Part shown: positions 1 through 8,636 of the stretch, in pieces
Layout of the letters: each line of letters opens with the position of its first letter
How positions within the stretch are numbered: the stretch's first letter is position 1
NCBI GenBank assembly: GCA_018970445.1
Contig: JAGWWF010000015.1
Location: forward strand, 19,549-83,548
DNA: 64,000 nucleotides
DNA from: Alphaproteobacteria bacterium
GTDB taxonomy: Bacteria > Pseudomonadota > Alphaproteobacteria > Sphingomonadales > Sphingomonadaceae
Direction: 5' to 3'
The notes under the pieces: generated by a model
What the model was told of the DNA's origin: nothing
What the model saw: only the letters and a program-made list of their open reading frames with translations
Database searches by the model: none
Translations under genes and position numbers: made by a program

Positions 1-309
1 ATTGAATCAACCGGCGTGCGCTTTGATCACGATGGCAAGAGTTTTGCGTATTCCACTGATGTGAAAGGCTTTGACCATCGCGCCGATGCAGCGCTGGCCG
101 GGCTTGATCTGTGGGTGGTCGATGCCCTGCGCCGCGAGCCGCACCCAACCCACAGCCATCTGGCGCAAACGCTCGACTGGATCGACCAGCGGCGGCCCGC
201 CCGCGCCGTGCTCACCCACATGGATCAATCGCTGGATCATGCGTCGCTGGCGGCCGAGCTGCCGGCCGGCGTCGAGCCCGGCTTTGACGGGATGGTGATC
301 GAACTATAG
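1..309 (+). CDS. MBL-fold metallo-hydrolase, C-terminal part
   Basis: This is the last ~102 residues of a metallo-beta-lactamase-fold hydrolase whose start lies outside the window. The frame is open from base 1 to a TAG at 307-309. The block FAYSTDVKGF, the Asp of LWVVDALRREPHPTH, and the late AVLTHMDQSLDH match the end of PhnP-like (phosphoribosyl 1,2-cyclic phosphodiesterase-type) proteins, in which these Asp and His residues bind the two metals. In sphingomonads such a gene usually sits near tatD and metG, but those would be upstream and cannot be seen. It is convergent with the next gene and overlaps its stop by six bases. The family call is good; the exact substrate is not known from this fragment. 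Confidence 0.8.
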   Translation: MESTGVRFDHDGKSFAYSTDVKGFDHRADAALAGLDLWVVDALRREPHPTHSHLAQTLDWIDQRRPARAVLTHMDQSLDHASLAAELPAGVEPGFDGMVIEL

Positions 310-1362
310 CGCCAGCAGCGCGAAGGCGAGGGCGGCCGACAGGCTGGTGAGGCTGGCGACCACGCCGACCAGCAATGGTTTGGGCCCGGCTTTCAGTATC
401 TCGCCCAGGGGCGAGCGGATGGCGGTTGCCGCCACCGACACGGCCAGCATCCAGCTCGACGCATCAGCCGCCAGCCCGGACACCGCCACCGGAATGATGC
501 CGGTGGAATTGATGCCGGCCACCACAAAGAATCCAGCGACGAACCAGGGCAGCAATGGTGCGGCGCGCTTGCCGCCGCTGATCTTCAGTGGCGCCGGAAA
601 GGCCAGCGCCACCAGCGCCAGCACCGGGGCCAGCAGGGCAACCCGCGCCAGCTTGACAATGGTGGCGGTTTCGCCCGCCGCGGGCGAGAAGGCATAACCG
701 GCGCCCAGGGTCTGGGCGACATCATGGATCGATGCGCCCAGCACAAAGCCCGCCTGAAGGTCGTTCAGCCCGAACAACTCGCACACGGCCGGATACAGCA
801 CCAGCGCAGCGCTGCTCATCGTGGAGGTGCCGACCAGCACCAGCGTGAGTTCAGCCTGGCGCAGCCGCCGCTCCGACAGTGTGGCTGAAAGCGCCATCGC
901 CGCCGATGCGCCGCAGATCGCCACCGCCCCGCCCGACAGCGTGCCGAAGGCCGATGAAAAGCCCAGCGCCCGTGCGGCCAACACCCCGGCCCCCAAAGTG
1001 AGCGCCACGATGGCGACAACCGCGATCAATGATTGCGGCCCCAGCGCAATGATCTGGGCCAGGGTGATGCGGGCACCCACCAGCACGATCGCCCAGCGCA
1101 GCAGTTCGCGGCTGGCCAGTGTGAGCCCCGGCGTGAGCCGGCGATCGGCCGAAAGGAAATTCATCGCCAGCCCGATCAGCAGCGCCAGCAGCGTGAGCGG
1201 CGCGCCATAGCGATCGGCCAGCGACGCCGCCGCCAGCGTTGCCAGCACCGCCACGCTCAACCCCGGCAGATAATCGCGCCAGCCGGTGGCCGGCGTGCGT
1301 TCGATATCGCCATAAAGATCGGCGGCCTGCGGCAGGGAGTCGGGCAGGGTGGTCATCCTCAT
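304..1362 (-). CDS. YeiH/UPF0324-family putative sulfate exporter
   Basis: A 352-residue integral membrane protein of the YeiH (UPF0324) family, whose members are predicted inner-membrane anion exporters with about ten membrane segments. The family signature is clear: LTPGLTLASRELLRWAIVLV, the glycine-rich GTLSGGAVAICGASAAMALS, and GASIHDVAQTLGAG. Length is usual for the family (about 340-355). Two in-frame ATGs (1362 and 1356) are possible and no ribosome site separates them. It is convergent with the gene ending at 309 and overlaps it by six bases. No associated LysR-type regulator (YeiE in E. coli) is nearby. The sulfate assignment comes from family annotation and is not proven by sequence. 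Confidence 0.88.
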   Translation of the reverse strand: MRMTTLPDSLPQAADLYGDIERTPATGWRDYLPGLSVAVLATLAAASLADRYGAPLTLLALLIGLAMNFLSADRRLTPGLTLASRELLRWAIVLVGARITLAQIIALGPQSLIAVVAIVALTLGAGVLAARALGFSSAFGTLSGGAVAICGASAAMALSATLSERRLRQAELTLVLVGTSTMSSAALVLYPAVCELFGLNDLQAGFVLGASIHDVAQTLGAGYAFSPAAGETATIVKLARVALLAPVLALVALAFPAPLKISGGKRAAPLLPWFVAGFFVVAGINSTGIIPVAVSGLAADASSWMLAVSVAATAIRSPLGEILKAGPKPLLVGVVASLTSLSAALAFALLAL

Positions 1363-1420
1363 GGTCTAGAGGCCAGCGCCCGGCTTGTCAGCCCCATGTG
1401 GCGGGCCTAGCGTGCGGGCC

Positions 1421-1724
1421 ATGGCTGGGCTGAAACGCCTGTTGTTGGCGGCCCTGTTCAACACCTGCATCTGGTTGGGCGGCATGGGCTGTCTGCTGCC
1501 GGCGGCGCTGATCGTACGCTTCACCGGCGTTCCGCTGGCGTTGTTCGTCTCCACCTCGCCCAACCGGCAAGGCGGTGGCCCTGCTGGAACCGCAGGATGG
1601 GCTGGGCGTGGCTGCGTGCGAGGAGATGTGCGAGCGCCTGTTGTTCAGCGGCACGAGGCTGCGGCCAGACTGCGGCCAGACTGGGCTGTGGAGACGGGTT
1701 GGTGCAGGCACAAGATCATATTAA
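1421..1724 (+). pseudogene. frameshifted remnant of a small exported/membrane protein
   Basis: From ATG 1421 the frame reads an apolar N-terminus (LKRLLLAALFNTCIWLGG, then PAALIVRFTGVPLALFVST) that looks like a signal or membrane segment. After SPNRQ near base 1569 the sensible reading moves to the +1 frame, which continues KAVALLEPQDGLGVAACEEM and ends at TAA 1722-1724. The two halves join into one plausible ~100-residue protein if a single base is removed near 1566-1571. Codon use in both halves resembles neighbouring genes. I do not recognise the family. The alternative is two chance open frames in GC-rich DNA. The other parts of the gap 1363-1853 hold only the AT-rich palindromes described separately. 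Confidence 0.4.
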
Positions 1725-1739
1725 ACATAATATATATTA
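1718..1739. repeat. AT-rich alternating palindrome
   Basis: Within strongly GC-rich DNA there is a 22-bp stretch made of ATATTA, spacer AACA, TAATAT and ATATTA. The first and second arms form a perfect hairpin, and the second and third form a perfect 12-bp palindrome. It lies 115 bp before the alpha/beta hydrolase start at 1854 and could be part of a promoter or an operator for that gene, or of the terminated remnant upstream. No regulator in the window is tied to it. Confidence 0.5.
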
Positions 1740-1853
1740 TCAATTCAAGGGTGGAGCCGGGCCTGGGGCTCAGGCAGGCTGGCTCCCCTCAAGAATGTCA
1801 CTTGCCGAACCGGGCTGCCGGGGTTCAGCCTTGGCTTGGCCAAAAGGATAGCA

Positions 1854-2813
1854 ATGATGCGCACCATGATCGTCCACAACAACGCCATCGCGCTCAACAT
1901 CGTGATCGCCGGCCCGGATGACAGCGCCGGCCTGCCGATCCTGTGTGTGCATGGCTGGCCGGAACTGTCGCACAGCTGGCGACACCAATTGGCGCATTTC
2001 GCCGCTCGGGGCCGTCGCATTGCCGCCATGGATGTGCGCGGCTATGGCGGCAGCGACAAGCCCCATGCCATCGCGGCCTATCGCCTGTCGGCCCTGGCAT
2101 CGGATGTGGCCGCGGTGATCGCCGCGCTGGGCGGCCGCGCCATCCTGTTTGGCCATGATTGGGGCGCCCCCATCGTGTGGAACACCGCCTTGCGCCATCC
2201 CGATGCCGTGGCCGCGGTTGTCGGCCTCAGCGTGCCGTTCTCGCCGTGGGGCGAAACCCGATTTCTTGATCTGATGCGCCAGATGCATGCCGGCAAATTC
2301 TTCTACCAATTCTATTTCCAGCCCGAAGGCGTTGCCGAGGCCGAACTGGCCGCCGACCCGGACGCGCTGGCAAAGCTGTATTTCGCCCTGTCTGGCAATG
2401 CCGCCCAACCCGGCTTTGGCCGCAAAGGCCCGGCTGACCGGCTGTTGCCGGGCCTGGCCCTGCCCGATCCTCTCCCCGCCTGGCTGTCGGATGACGATCT
2501 TGCCGTCTACAAGACGGCGTTTGCCGCCGGTGGCTGGCGCGGGCCATTGAACCGCTATCGGGCGCAGGATCTTGATTTTGATGAAGCCATTGGCTTGCGT
2601 GGCCAGATGATCGCGCAGCCGGCCGCCTTCATCGCCGGCACGCGCGACCCGGTCCGCCATTTTGCGCCCGGGCTCGATCTTTATGCCACCGCCGGGGCGG
2701 CATGCAGCGATTTTCGCGGCTCCACCCTGATCGAAGGCGCCGGCCATTGGGTGCAGCAGGAAGCGCCTGCGGCCACCAATGCCGCGCTGTCGGCCTTTGT
2801 CGACGGGCTCTAG
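1854..2813 (+). CDS. alpha/beta hydrolase, epoxide-hydrolase-like
   Basis: A 319-residue alpha/beta-fold hydrolase close to soluble epoxide hydrolases and haloalkane dehalogenases. The oxyanion loop motif HGWP is at residues 33-36, and the nucleophile elbow GHDWGA places an aspartate (Asp102) as the nucleophile, which favours epoxide hydrolase over esterase activity (established for this fold). The C-terminal GAGHWVQQE carries the catalytic histidine. The start at 1854 is chosen because an AAAGGA ribosome site lies just before it; a second ATG follows immediately at 1857. No signal peptide, so cytoplasmic. It stands alone between a degraded gene and mazG. The substrate cannot be read from sequence. 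Confidence 0.85.
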   Translation: MMRTMIVHNNAIALNIVIAGPDDSAGLPILCVHGWPELSHSWRHQLAHFAARGRRIAAMDVRGYGGSDKPHAIAAYRLSALASDVAAVIAALGGRAILFGHDWGAPIVWNTALRHPDAVAAVVGLSVPFSPWGETRFLDLMRQMHAGKFFYQFYFQPEGVAEAELAADPDALAKLYFALSGNAAQPGFGRKGPADRLLPGLALPDPLPAWLSDDDLAVYKTAFAAGGWRGPLNRYRAQDLDFDEAIGLRGQMIAQPAAFIAGTRDPVRHFAPGLDLYATAGAACSDFRGSTLIEGAGHWVQQEAPAATNAALSAFVDGL

Positions 2814-2894
2814 ACGCCCAGGCAGGGCTCGACGCGGCCATGGCGATGCCGCGCGGTGATTGAAAGCTGCCGCTGGCTGCGGCAGGAAGAGGGG

Positions 2895-3686
2895 ATGCAC
2901 ACCCCCTCCCTGTCCCTTGATCGATTGGCCGGCATCATGGCGGCCCTGCGCCACCCCGAACAGGGTTGCCCCTGGGATCTGGCGCAGGATTTCGACACGA
3001 TCGCGCCCTACACGATCGAGGAAGCCTATGAAGTGGCCGAAGCTATTGGGCAGCGCGACATGGCCGAGCTGAAGAAGGAGCTGGGCGATCTGTTGTTCCA
3101 GGTGGTGTTCCACAGCCGGCTGGCCGAAGAGGCGGGCCACTTCGCGCTGGCCGATGTCGTGACGGGCCTGTGCGAGAAGATGGAGCGTCGCCACCCGCAT
3201 ATCTTTGGCGGTGGCACACGCGCGGCCGATGCCGGTGCCCAGAAAGACGAGTGGGAGCGTATCAAGGCGGCCGAACGGGCAGCGGCCGGCGCGCCCGAAC
3301 GGCCAGTCTCGGCGCTGGACGGGGTGGCAACCGCCCTGCCCGCGTTGATGCGGGCGGAAAAACTTCAGGCTCGTGCGGCGCGGGTGGGCTTTGAATGGCC
3401 CGATGTGGCCGGGGTGCGCGCCAAGCTGGACGAAGAACTGGCCGAGTTCGATGCGGCTCAATCCGAAGCCCACCGCGCCGAGGAACTGGGCGACGTGCTG
3501 TTCGTGCTGGCCAATCTGGCACGCCGGCACGGCATCGATCCCGAAGCCGCCTTGCGTGCCGGCAACGCCAAGTTTGAACGCCGCTTCAAGGCAATGGAAG
3601 CGCTGGCCGGGCCGGCCTTTGCCGATCTGCCGCTGGCGGCGCAGGAGCAATATTGGCAGCAGGTGAAGGCCGCAGAACGCCGCTGA
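2895..3686 (+). CDS. mazG: nucleoside triphosphate pyrophosphohydrolase MazG
   Basis: A 263-residue two-domain MazG, the same length as the E. coli protein. MazG hydrolyses (d)NTPs to NMP and pyrophosphate and is linked to house-cleaning and stringent response control. Both repeats show the metal-binding acidic motif: EEAYEVAEAI with ELKKELGDLLFQ in the first half, and LDEELAEF with AEELGDVLFVLANLARR in the second. CPWD near the N-terminus and RRHPHIFGG between the repeats are typical. ATG 2895 is preferred because it follows a purine-rich GGAAGAGGGG site and gives the usual N-terminus (LDRLAGIMAALR). It probably has its own transcript; the next gene starts 68 bp downstream on the same strand. 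Confidence 0.95.
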   Translation: MHTPSLSLDRLAGIMAALRHPEQGCPWDLAQDFDTIAPYTIEEAYEVAEAIGQRDMAELKKELGDLLFQVVFHSRLAEEAGHFALADVVTGLCEKMERRHPHIFGGGTRAADAGAQKDEWERIKAAERAAAGAPERPVSALDGVATALPALMRAEKLQARAARVGFEWPDVAGVRAKLDEELAEFDAAQSEAHRAEELGDVLFVLANLARRHGIDPEAALRAGNAKFERRFKAMEALAGPAFADLPLAAQEQYWQQVKAAERR

Positions 3687-3754
3687 ACCGGCTTGCACAT
3701 GGCCAGGGACCGGCGCATCTTCCAGACCCTGGGTGTGATGGAGAGAAATTGGCC

Positions 3755-5428
3755 ATGCCATTGACGCGCCGTGTGTTTCTGGCCGGTTCTGCCGGCGCTT
3801 CGCTGGCCGGCGCCGCCAGCGCCAGCATCATCGGCGCAGGGGCGACCGGCGCCGAGGCCCGGGCGCTGGACGCCATTGCCGCCTGTCTTGACGCCCATCG
3901 TCGCCATTTCGGCCTGCCGGCCCTGGGCCTGGTTGCGGTGAGCGGCGGCAAGAGTTTCACCATCCAGTCCGGCACCCGCGACTATCGCGAAACGCAGCCG
4001 CTCGGCGGCGATGAACTGTGGCAAATCGGCAGCATTTCCAAAAGCTTCATCGCACTTGTCTGTCTGGCCTTGCAGGCCGAAGGCAAGCTGACGCTGGATG
4101 ACGAATTGCGCCAGCATCTGCCCGAAGCCAGCCTGCCCGGCGTCTCGTCCGGCGGGCCTTTCACCATCCGCGGCCTGCTGGATCACACCACCGGCCTGCC
4201 GGATTTCGCCCCCGCCATTGGCTTGAAGCTGTGGCGCGGCTTTGCGGCCGGCAAAGGCTGGAGCTACAGCAACACCGGCTATAATCTGCTGGGCATGATG
4301 ATCGCCCGGATCGAGGGCAAGCCGCTCCACCGGGTGATCGAGGATCGCATCTGCAAGCCGCTTGGCATGGCGGCCACGCGCGGTGCCATCCAGTGGCGCG
4401 ACCGCGCCCGTTATCCGGCCAGTTATGCGCCGATGCGGCCAGACCGGCCTGTCCTCCCGGCGATGGCGTTGGCACCGGCACCTTGGGTTGATGCCGATCT
4501 GGGTGCCGGCTCCGTGGCGGCCCCCCTGCCCGACATGGCGCGCTATCTGCGCTTCCTGATTGCCGTTGGCCAGGGCAAGGGCGCGCCGCTGCTCACCGAT
4601 GCCCAGGCCCGGTTGTGGCTGGAAAATCCGGTGCCTCAGGATCCGGCCACTCCGCAGGAGCGCTATGGGCTGGGGCTGATGCACCGGATCGATGATGGCC
4701 GCCCCTTGCTGCACCACACCGGCGGCATGGTGAGTTTTTCCTCGTCCTTTCACGTCGATGCCGCGGCTGGCCTGGGTGCCTTTGCCAGCTGCGCCGTCGG
4801 CGGGATCAATTATCGGCCACGGGCGCTCACCCTGTTTGCCGTGCGCGCCTTGCGGGCCGCCGCCGCCGGTGCGGCCATTCCGGCGCCGCCGGCGCTGGGC
4901 GCACTGCCTGAAAACGCAGGCGATTTCGTCGGCAGCTACGCCAGCGATGGCCGCAGGCTCAATATCCTGCCAGGCCTGATCGTCGAACTGGACGGCCAGC
5001 GCGCCGGATTGCAATCACCCGGGGGCGATCTGCTGGTCACGGCCCACCCCGGTCTGGTCGATTGGCCGCTGCTTGTGGTTCGCGATGGCCGGCAGCCCGG
5101 CGCGGGCGCAGTGATTGCCATCGACCATGGGTCGCAGCGCTTCCTGCGCGCCGGGGCCAGCGATACCCTGCCCCCAACGCCGCCGGCGCTGGCAGCATTG
5201 GCCGGCCATTATCAATGTGATGATCCGTGGATCGGCGGGATAGACATCGTGGCGCGTGGTGATCGCCTTCATGCGGGTGGCATCGAACCGCTGCGGCAGA
5301 TCGGCAAGAGCAGCTGGGCCCCGGCCGCGCCAGACAATCCGGAACGCCTGCAATTCGAAGGATTTGTGAATGGCGTGCCGCAGTTGTTGATCTGGTCAGG
5401 CCGGCGGCTGGAACGGCGCGACCCGTAA
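3755..5428 (+). CDS. Tat-exported serine hydrolase, beta-lactamase class C-like
   Basis: A 557-residue serine hydrolase of the beta-lactamase/penicillin-binding-protein-like (AmpC-type esterase) family. The N-terminus TRRVFLAGSAGASLAG is a twin-arginine-like signal peptide, so the enzyme should act in the periplasm. The active-site motifs are in order: SISK (nucleophile Ser93, Lys96), YSN in GWSYSNTGYN, and HTG in LLHHTGGMVSF, which replaces the KTG of true beta-lactamases. The ~150 residues after the catalytic domain form an extra C-terminal domain, as in many D-aminopeptidase or esterase relatives. The ATG 3755 start gives the full signal peptide. Its 3' end overlaps that of convergent prmC by 33 bp. 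Peptidase, esterase or lactamase activity cannot be separated here. Confidence 0.85.
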   Translation: MPLTRRVFLAGSAGASLAGAASASIIGAGATGAEARALDAIAACLDAHRRHFGLPALGLVAVSGGKSFTIQSGTRDYRETQPLGGDELWQIGSISKSFIALVCLALQAEGKLTLDDELRQHLPEASLPGVSSGGPFTIRGLLDHTTGLPDFAPAIGLKLWRGFAAGKGWSYSNTGYNLLGMMIARIEGKPLHRVIEDRICKPLGMAATRGAIQWRDRARYPASYAPMRPDRPVLPAMALAPAPWVDADLGAGSVAAPLPDMARYLRFLIAVGQGKGAPLLTDAQARLWLENPVPQDPATPQERYGLGLMHRIDDGRPLLHHTGGMVSFSSSFHVDAAAGLGAFASCAVGGINYRPRALTLFAVRALRAAAAGAAIPAPPALGALPENAGDFVGSYASDGRRLNILPGLIVELDGQRAGLQSPGGDLLVTAHPGLVDWPLLVVRDGRQPGAGAVIAIDHGSQRFLRAGASDTLPPTPPALAALAGHYQCDDPWIGGIDIVARGDRLHAGGIEPLRQIGKSSWAPAAPDNPERLQFEGFVNGVPQLLIWSGRRLERRDP

Positions 5429-6226
5429 CGCGATACAGCGATCCCGGCCGGCCAGATCGGGGTGCAGGCTGCCGGCAAGGCCGTGCGCGGCCGCCATGGT
5501 CAGCAGCGCCGGCCCCTGGGTGTGGCCGATTTCCAGCACCGCCAGCGCACCCGGATTGAGCAGGCCCGGCAGCTGCGGCAGGATGCGGCGATAATCATCC
5601 AGGCCATCGGCCCCGGCAAACAGCGCCATGGCCGGTTCATGATCGCGCACTTCGGATGAGAGTGTTTCTGTTCCAGCGATATAGGGCGGATTGCTCAGAA
5701 CCAGATCAAAGCCCTGATCCAGCCCCTGCCCCCAATTGCCAGGCTGGAATGCCGCGCGCTGGCCCAGGCCCAGGCGCTGCGCATTGTCCTGCGCGACAGC
5801 CAGCGCCGCCGGGCTGAGATCGATGCCAAGCCCCGTGGCTTCGGGCCATTCGGTCAGCGCCGCCAGCAGCAGCGCACCCGAACCGGTGCCCAGATCGAGG
5901 ATGCGGCGCGGCGGCGGCGCGCACAGCCGCAGCGCCACATCGATCAGGGTTTCACTGTCGGGCCGCGGAATCAGCACATCGGGCGTGACCTTCAGGCTGA
6001 GCGACCAGAATTCCCGTTCCGCGGTGATATGGGCGATGGGTTCGCCAGTCACGCGCCGGATGATCAGCTTTTCAAAGGCTTCGGCATCAATGCTGCGATC
6101 CTGATTCAGCAGCAGTTCGCCGCGTGTGCAGCCCAGCTGGTGGGCCAGCAGCACCTCGGCATCCAGGCGCGGCGTGTCGCCACCGATGCGCGCGGCAGCG
6201 GCGGCGAGGGCATCGATCGCCCGCAT
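5396..6226 (-). CDS. prmC: release factor glutamine methyltransferase PrmC
   Basis: A 276-residue S-adenosylmethionine-dependent methyltransferase that modifies the glutamine of the GGQ motif in peptide release factors. The SAM-binding loop ILDLGTGSGALLLA and the substrate motif NPPY (LVLSNPPYIAG) are present, as is the PrmC N-terminal helical domain (RLDAEVLLAHQLGC) with EREFWSL and VLIPRPDSE. It directly follows its substrate gene prfA: prfA stops at 6228-6226, and prmC can begin with ATG at 6226 (one-base TGATG overlap) or GTG at 6229. Translational coupling is likely. Third gene of the hisS-prfA-prmC operon. Its 3' end overlaps the convergent serine hydrolase. Confidence 0.95.
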   Translation of the reverse strand: MRAIDALAAAAARIGGDTPRLDAEVLLAHQLGCTRGELLLNQDRSIDAEAFEKLIIRRVTGEPIAHITAEREFWSLSLKVTPDVLIPRPDSETLIDVALRLCAPPPRRILDLGTGSGALLLAALTEWPEATGLGIDLSPAALAVAQDNAQRLGLGQRAAFQPGNWGQGLDQGFDLVLSNPPYIAGTETLSSEVRDHEPAMALFAGADGLDDYRRILPQLPGLLNPGALAVLEIGHTQGPALLTMAAAHGLAGSLHPDLAGRDRCIALRVAPFQPPA

Positions 6227-7290
6227 CACCCCAGGCTGGCCAGACGGGCGGCTTCGTCTTCGGCCACCAGGGCGCGAACCATCTCCTCCAGCCCCGGCCC
6301 TTCCAGGATTTCGGCCAAGCGATGCAGGGTCAGGTTGATGCGATGATCCGTCACCCGCCCTTGCGGGAAATTGTAGGTGCGAATGCGTTCGGAGCGGTCG
6401 CCGCTGCCCACCATCGCCTTGCGATCGGCGCTGCGGCTGCTGGCCAGGCGTTCGCGTTCGGCATCGAACAGGCGGGTGCGCAGCAATTTCATTGCCTTGG
6501 CCTTGTTCTTGTGCTGGCTGCGTTCATCCTGCACCGCCACCACCACGCCGCTGGGAATATGGGTGATGCGCACCGCGCTGTCGGTCACGTTCACGTGCTG
6601 GCCGCCGGCGCCGCTGGCGCGGAACACGTCGATGCGCAGGTCCTTCTCGTCGATGGCGATGTCCACATCCTCGGCCTCCGGCAGCACGGCGACGGTAGCG
6701 GCGCTGGTGTGGATGCGTCCGCCAGCCTCTGTCACCGGCACGCGCTGCACCCGGTGCACGCCGCTTTCGAACTTCAACCGGGCAAACACGCCGGGGCCGG
6801 CAACGCTGGCGATGATTTCCTTGAAGCCACCCAGATCAGCCGCATTGGCCGACAATATTTCCCAGCGCCACCCGTGATTTGCGGCATAGCGTTCATACAT
6901 GCGGGCAAGATCGCCGGCAAACAGCGCCGCTTCATCGCCGCCGGTGCCGGCGCGGATTTCCAGCACGGCGGAACGATCGTCCGCCGCATCGCGCGGCAAC
7001 AGCTGCAACTCCAGTTCGCGTTCGGCCACCGGCAGGCGCTGGGCGATGGCAGCCAATTCCTCCTGGGCGATGCCGTGCATCTCGTCGCCCGGCGGAATGG
7101 CCTGCAATTCGTCCCGCTCGGCCAGCAGGGCGCGCCAGGCCCTGGCCGCCGCCACCAGTGGCGACAGTTCGGCATAATCCTTTGACAGCGCAACAAATTG
7201 TTCGGGTGGCAGCGCCGGGTTGCCCATGTCGTGCGCCAATTGTTCGTGGCGGCGCTCGATCTGGGCGATGCGCTCGATGGGCAGGCTCAT
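6226..7290 (-). CDS. prfA: peptide chain release factor 1
   Basis: A 354-residue class I release factor (RF1), which recognises UAA and UAG and releases the peptide on the ribosome. The universal GGQ loop is seen as [18 protein letters not shown]. The family blocks [20 protein letters not shown] and [20 protein letters not shown] are intact. Length is standard. The ATG at 7290-7288 overlaps the hisS stop by four bases (ATGA), and its own stop overlaps prmC, so the three genes are translationally coupled. Confidence 0.97.
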   Translation of the reverse strand: MSLPIERIAQIERRHEQLAHDMGNPALPPEQFVALSKDYAELSPLVAAARAWRALLAERDELQAIPPGDEMHGIAQEELAAIAQRLPVAERELELQLLPRDAADDRSAVLEIRAGTGGDEAALFAGDLARMYERYAANHGWRWEILSANAADLGGFKEIIASVAGPGVFARLKFESGVHRVQRVPVTEAGGRIHTSAATVAVLPEAEDVDIAIDEKDLRIDVFRASGAGGQHVNVTDSAVRITHIPSGVVVAVQDERSQHKNKAKAMKLLRTRLFDAERERLASSRSADRKAMVGSGDRSERIRTYNFPQGRVTDHRINLTLHRLAEILEGPGLEEMVRALVAEDEAARLASLG

Positions 7291-8555
7291 CCCTTCAGGC
7301 CACCGCCGGCCAGTCTGGCCTGGATGGCCGCCACGGCCTCTGTCATCGCCACCGGCACCTGTTCTCCACTGCCCAGATCGCGCAGGGTGACGATGCCGGC
7401 CGCCACTTCATCGGCCCCGATCAGGATCGCGAGGCGGGCACCCGATTTGCCGGCCCGCTCCATCTTCTTCTTGAGATTGCCGCGCCAGCCCTGTTCGGCG
7501 GCCACCCCGGCCCGGCGCAAGCCATTGAGCAGATTGAGCGCGGGGCCTTCGGCCTCACCGCCCACGGCCACCACGGCCACCTGCACCGGCGTGGTGGCCG
7601 GCTCTGCCACCAGCATCGCCAGCCGCTCGATCCCGGCGGCCCAGCCCACTGCCGGGGTGTCAGGCCCGCCCATATGGCCGATCAGGCCGTCATAGCGCCC
7701 ACCGCCCAGCACCGTGCCCTGCGCGCCCAGGCTTTGGGTGACGAACTCGAACACGCTGTGGCGGTAATAATCCAGGCCGCGCACCAGCCGGGCATTGCGT
7801 TGCCAGGCGATGCCGCTGGCCTGCAAACCAGCCTGAAGTCGTTCAAAGAAGTGCCCGGCTTCGCTGGTGAAAAACGCATCGATCTGCGGCGCATCGGCAA
7901 CCAGCGCCTGATCGCGCGCGTCCTTGCTGTCGAGGATGCGCAGCGGGTTGGCGTCCAGCCGGCGCTGGCTGTCTTCAGACAGGGCATCGCGGTGGGCGGC
8001 GAAATGGGCGGCCACCGCCGCGCTCCAGGCGGCGCGGGTTTCGGGATCGCCCATGCTGTTGAGCGTGACCACCACATCATCGGCGATGCCCAGTTCGTCG
8101 AGCAGATGCTGGCCCAGCGCGATCACTTCCACGTCTGCCGCCGGCTCGGCCGCGCCCAGGATCTCGGCATCGAGCTGGTGGAACTGGCGGAAGCGGCCCT
8201 TTTGCGGGCGTTCATAGCGGAACAGTGGCCCCCAGGCCGCCAGCTTCATCGGGCTGAACTGCTGCCAGCCGTTTTCGATATAAGCCCTTGCGATGCCAGC
8301 GGTAAATTCCGGCCGCAGGCACATGGCATCGCCGCCGCGATCGGTGAATTCATACATTTCCTTCGACACGACATCGGTGGTTTCGCCGAGCGACCGCGCA
8401 AACAGGGCGGTGCTCTCGAACACCGGCACCTCCACCCGGCCAAAGCCGTGCAGCAGCCGCACGCGGTTGAACGTTTCGATGACATGATCGAAGCGGGCGG
8501 CGGTTTCGCCGATCATGTCCTGCGTGCCGCGGGGCTTCTGGGGGGCCTTGCTCAT
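7287..8555 (-). CDS. hisS: histidyl-tRNA synthetase
   Basis: A 422-residue class II aminoacyl-tRNA synthetase. Motif 2 ([18 protein letters not shown]) and the histidine-specific [15 protein letters not shown] are present, together with [14 protein letters not shown] and a C-terminal anticodon-binding domain. The start is placed at ATG 8555 ([13 protein letters not shown]); an in-frame ATG at 8567 would add four residues. First gene of the hisS-prfA-prmC operon. The 81-bp region between it and the divergent M61 peptidase must hold both promoters. Confidence 0.96.
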   Translation of the reverse strand: MSKAPQKPRGTQDMIGETAARFDHVIETFNRVRLLHGFGRVEVPVFESTALFARSLGETTDVVSKEMYEFTDRGGDAMCLRPEFTAGIARAYIENGWQQFSPMKLAAWGPLFRYERPQKGRFRQFHQLDAEILGAAEPAADVEVIALGQHLLDELGIADDVVVTLNSMGDPETRAAWSAAVAAHFAAHRDALSEDSQRRLDANPLRILDSKDARDQALVADAPQIDAFFTSEAGHFFERLQAGLQASGIAWQRNARLVRGLDYYRHSVFEFVTQSLGAQGTVLGGGRYDGLIGHMGGPDTPAVGWAAGIERLAMLVAEPATTPVQVAVVAVGGEAEGPALNLLNGLRRAGVAAEQGWRGNLKKKMERAGKSGARLAILIGADEVAAGIVTLRDLGSGEQVPVAMTEAVAAIQARLAGGGLKG

Positions 8556-8636
8556 GGGTTGCGGCATAAGCGAGAGCGCGCGGCGGTGCAACGCCTCCCC
8601 CTTCCCCACCGCCTTCAGCTTCGCTAACCAGCGAAC

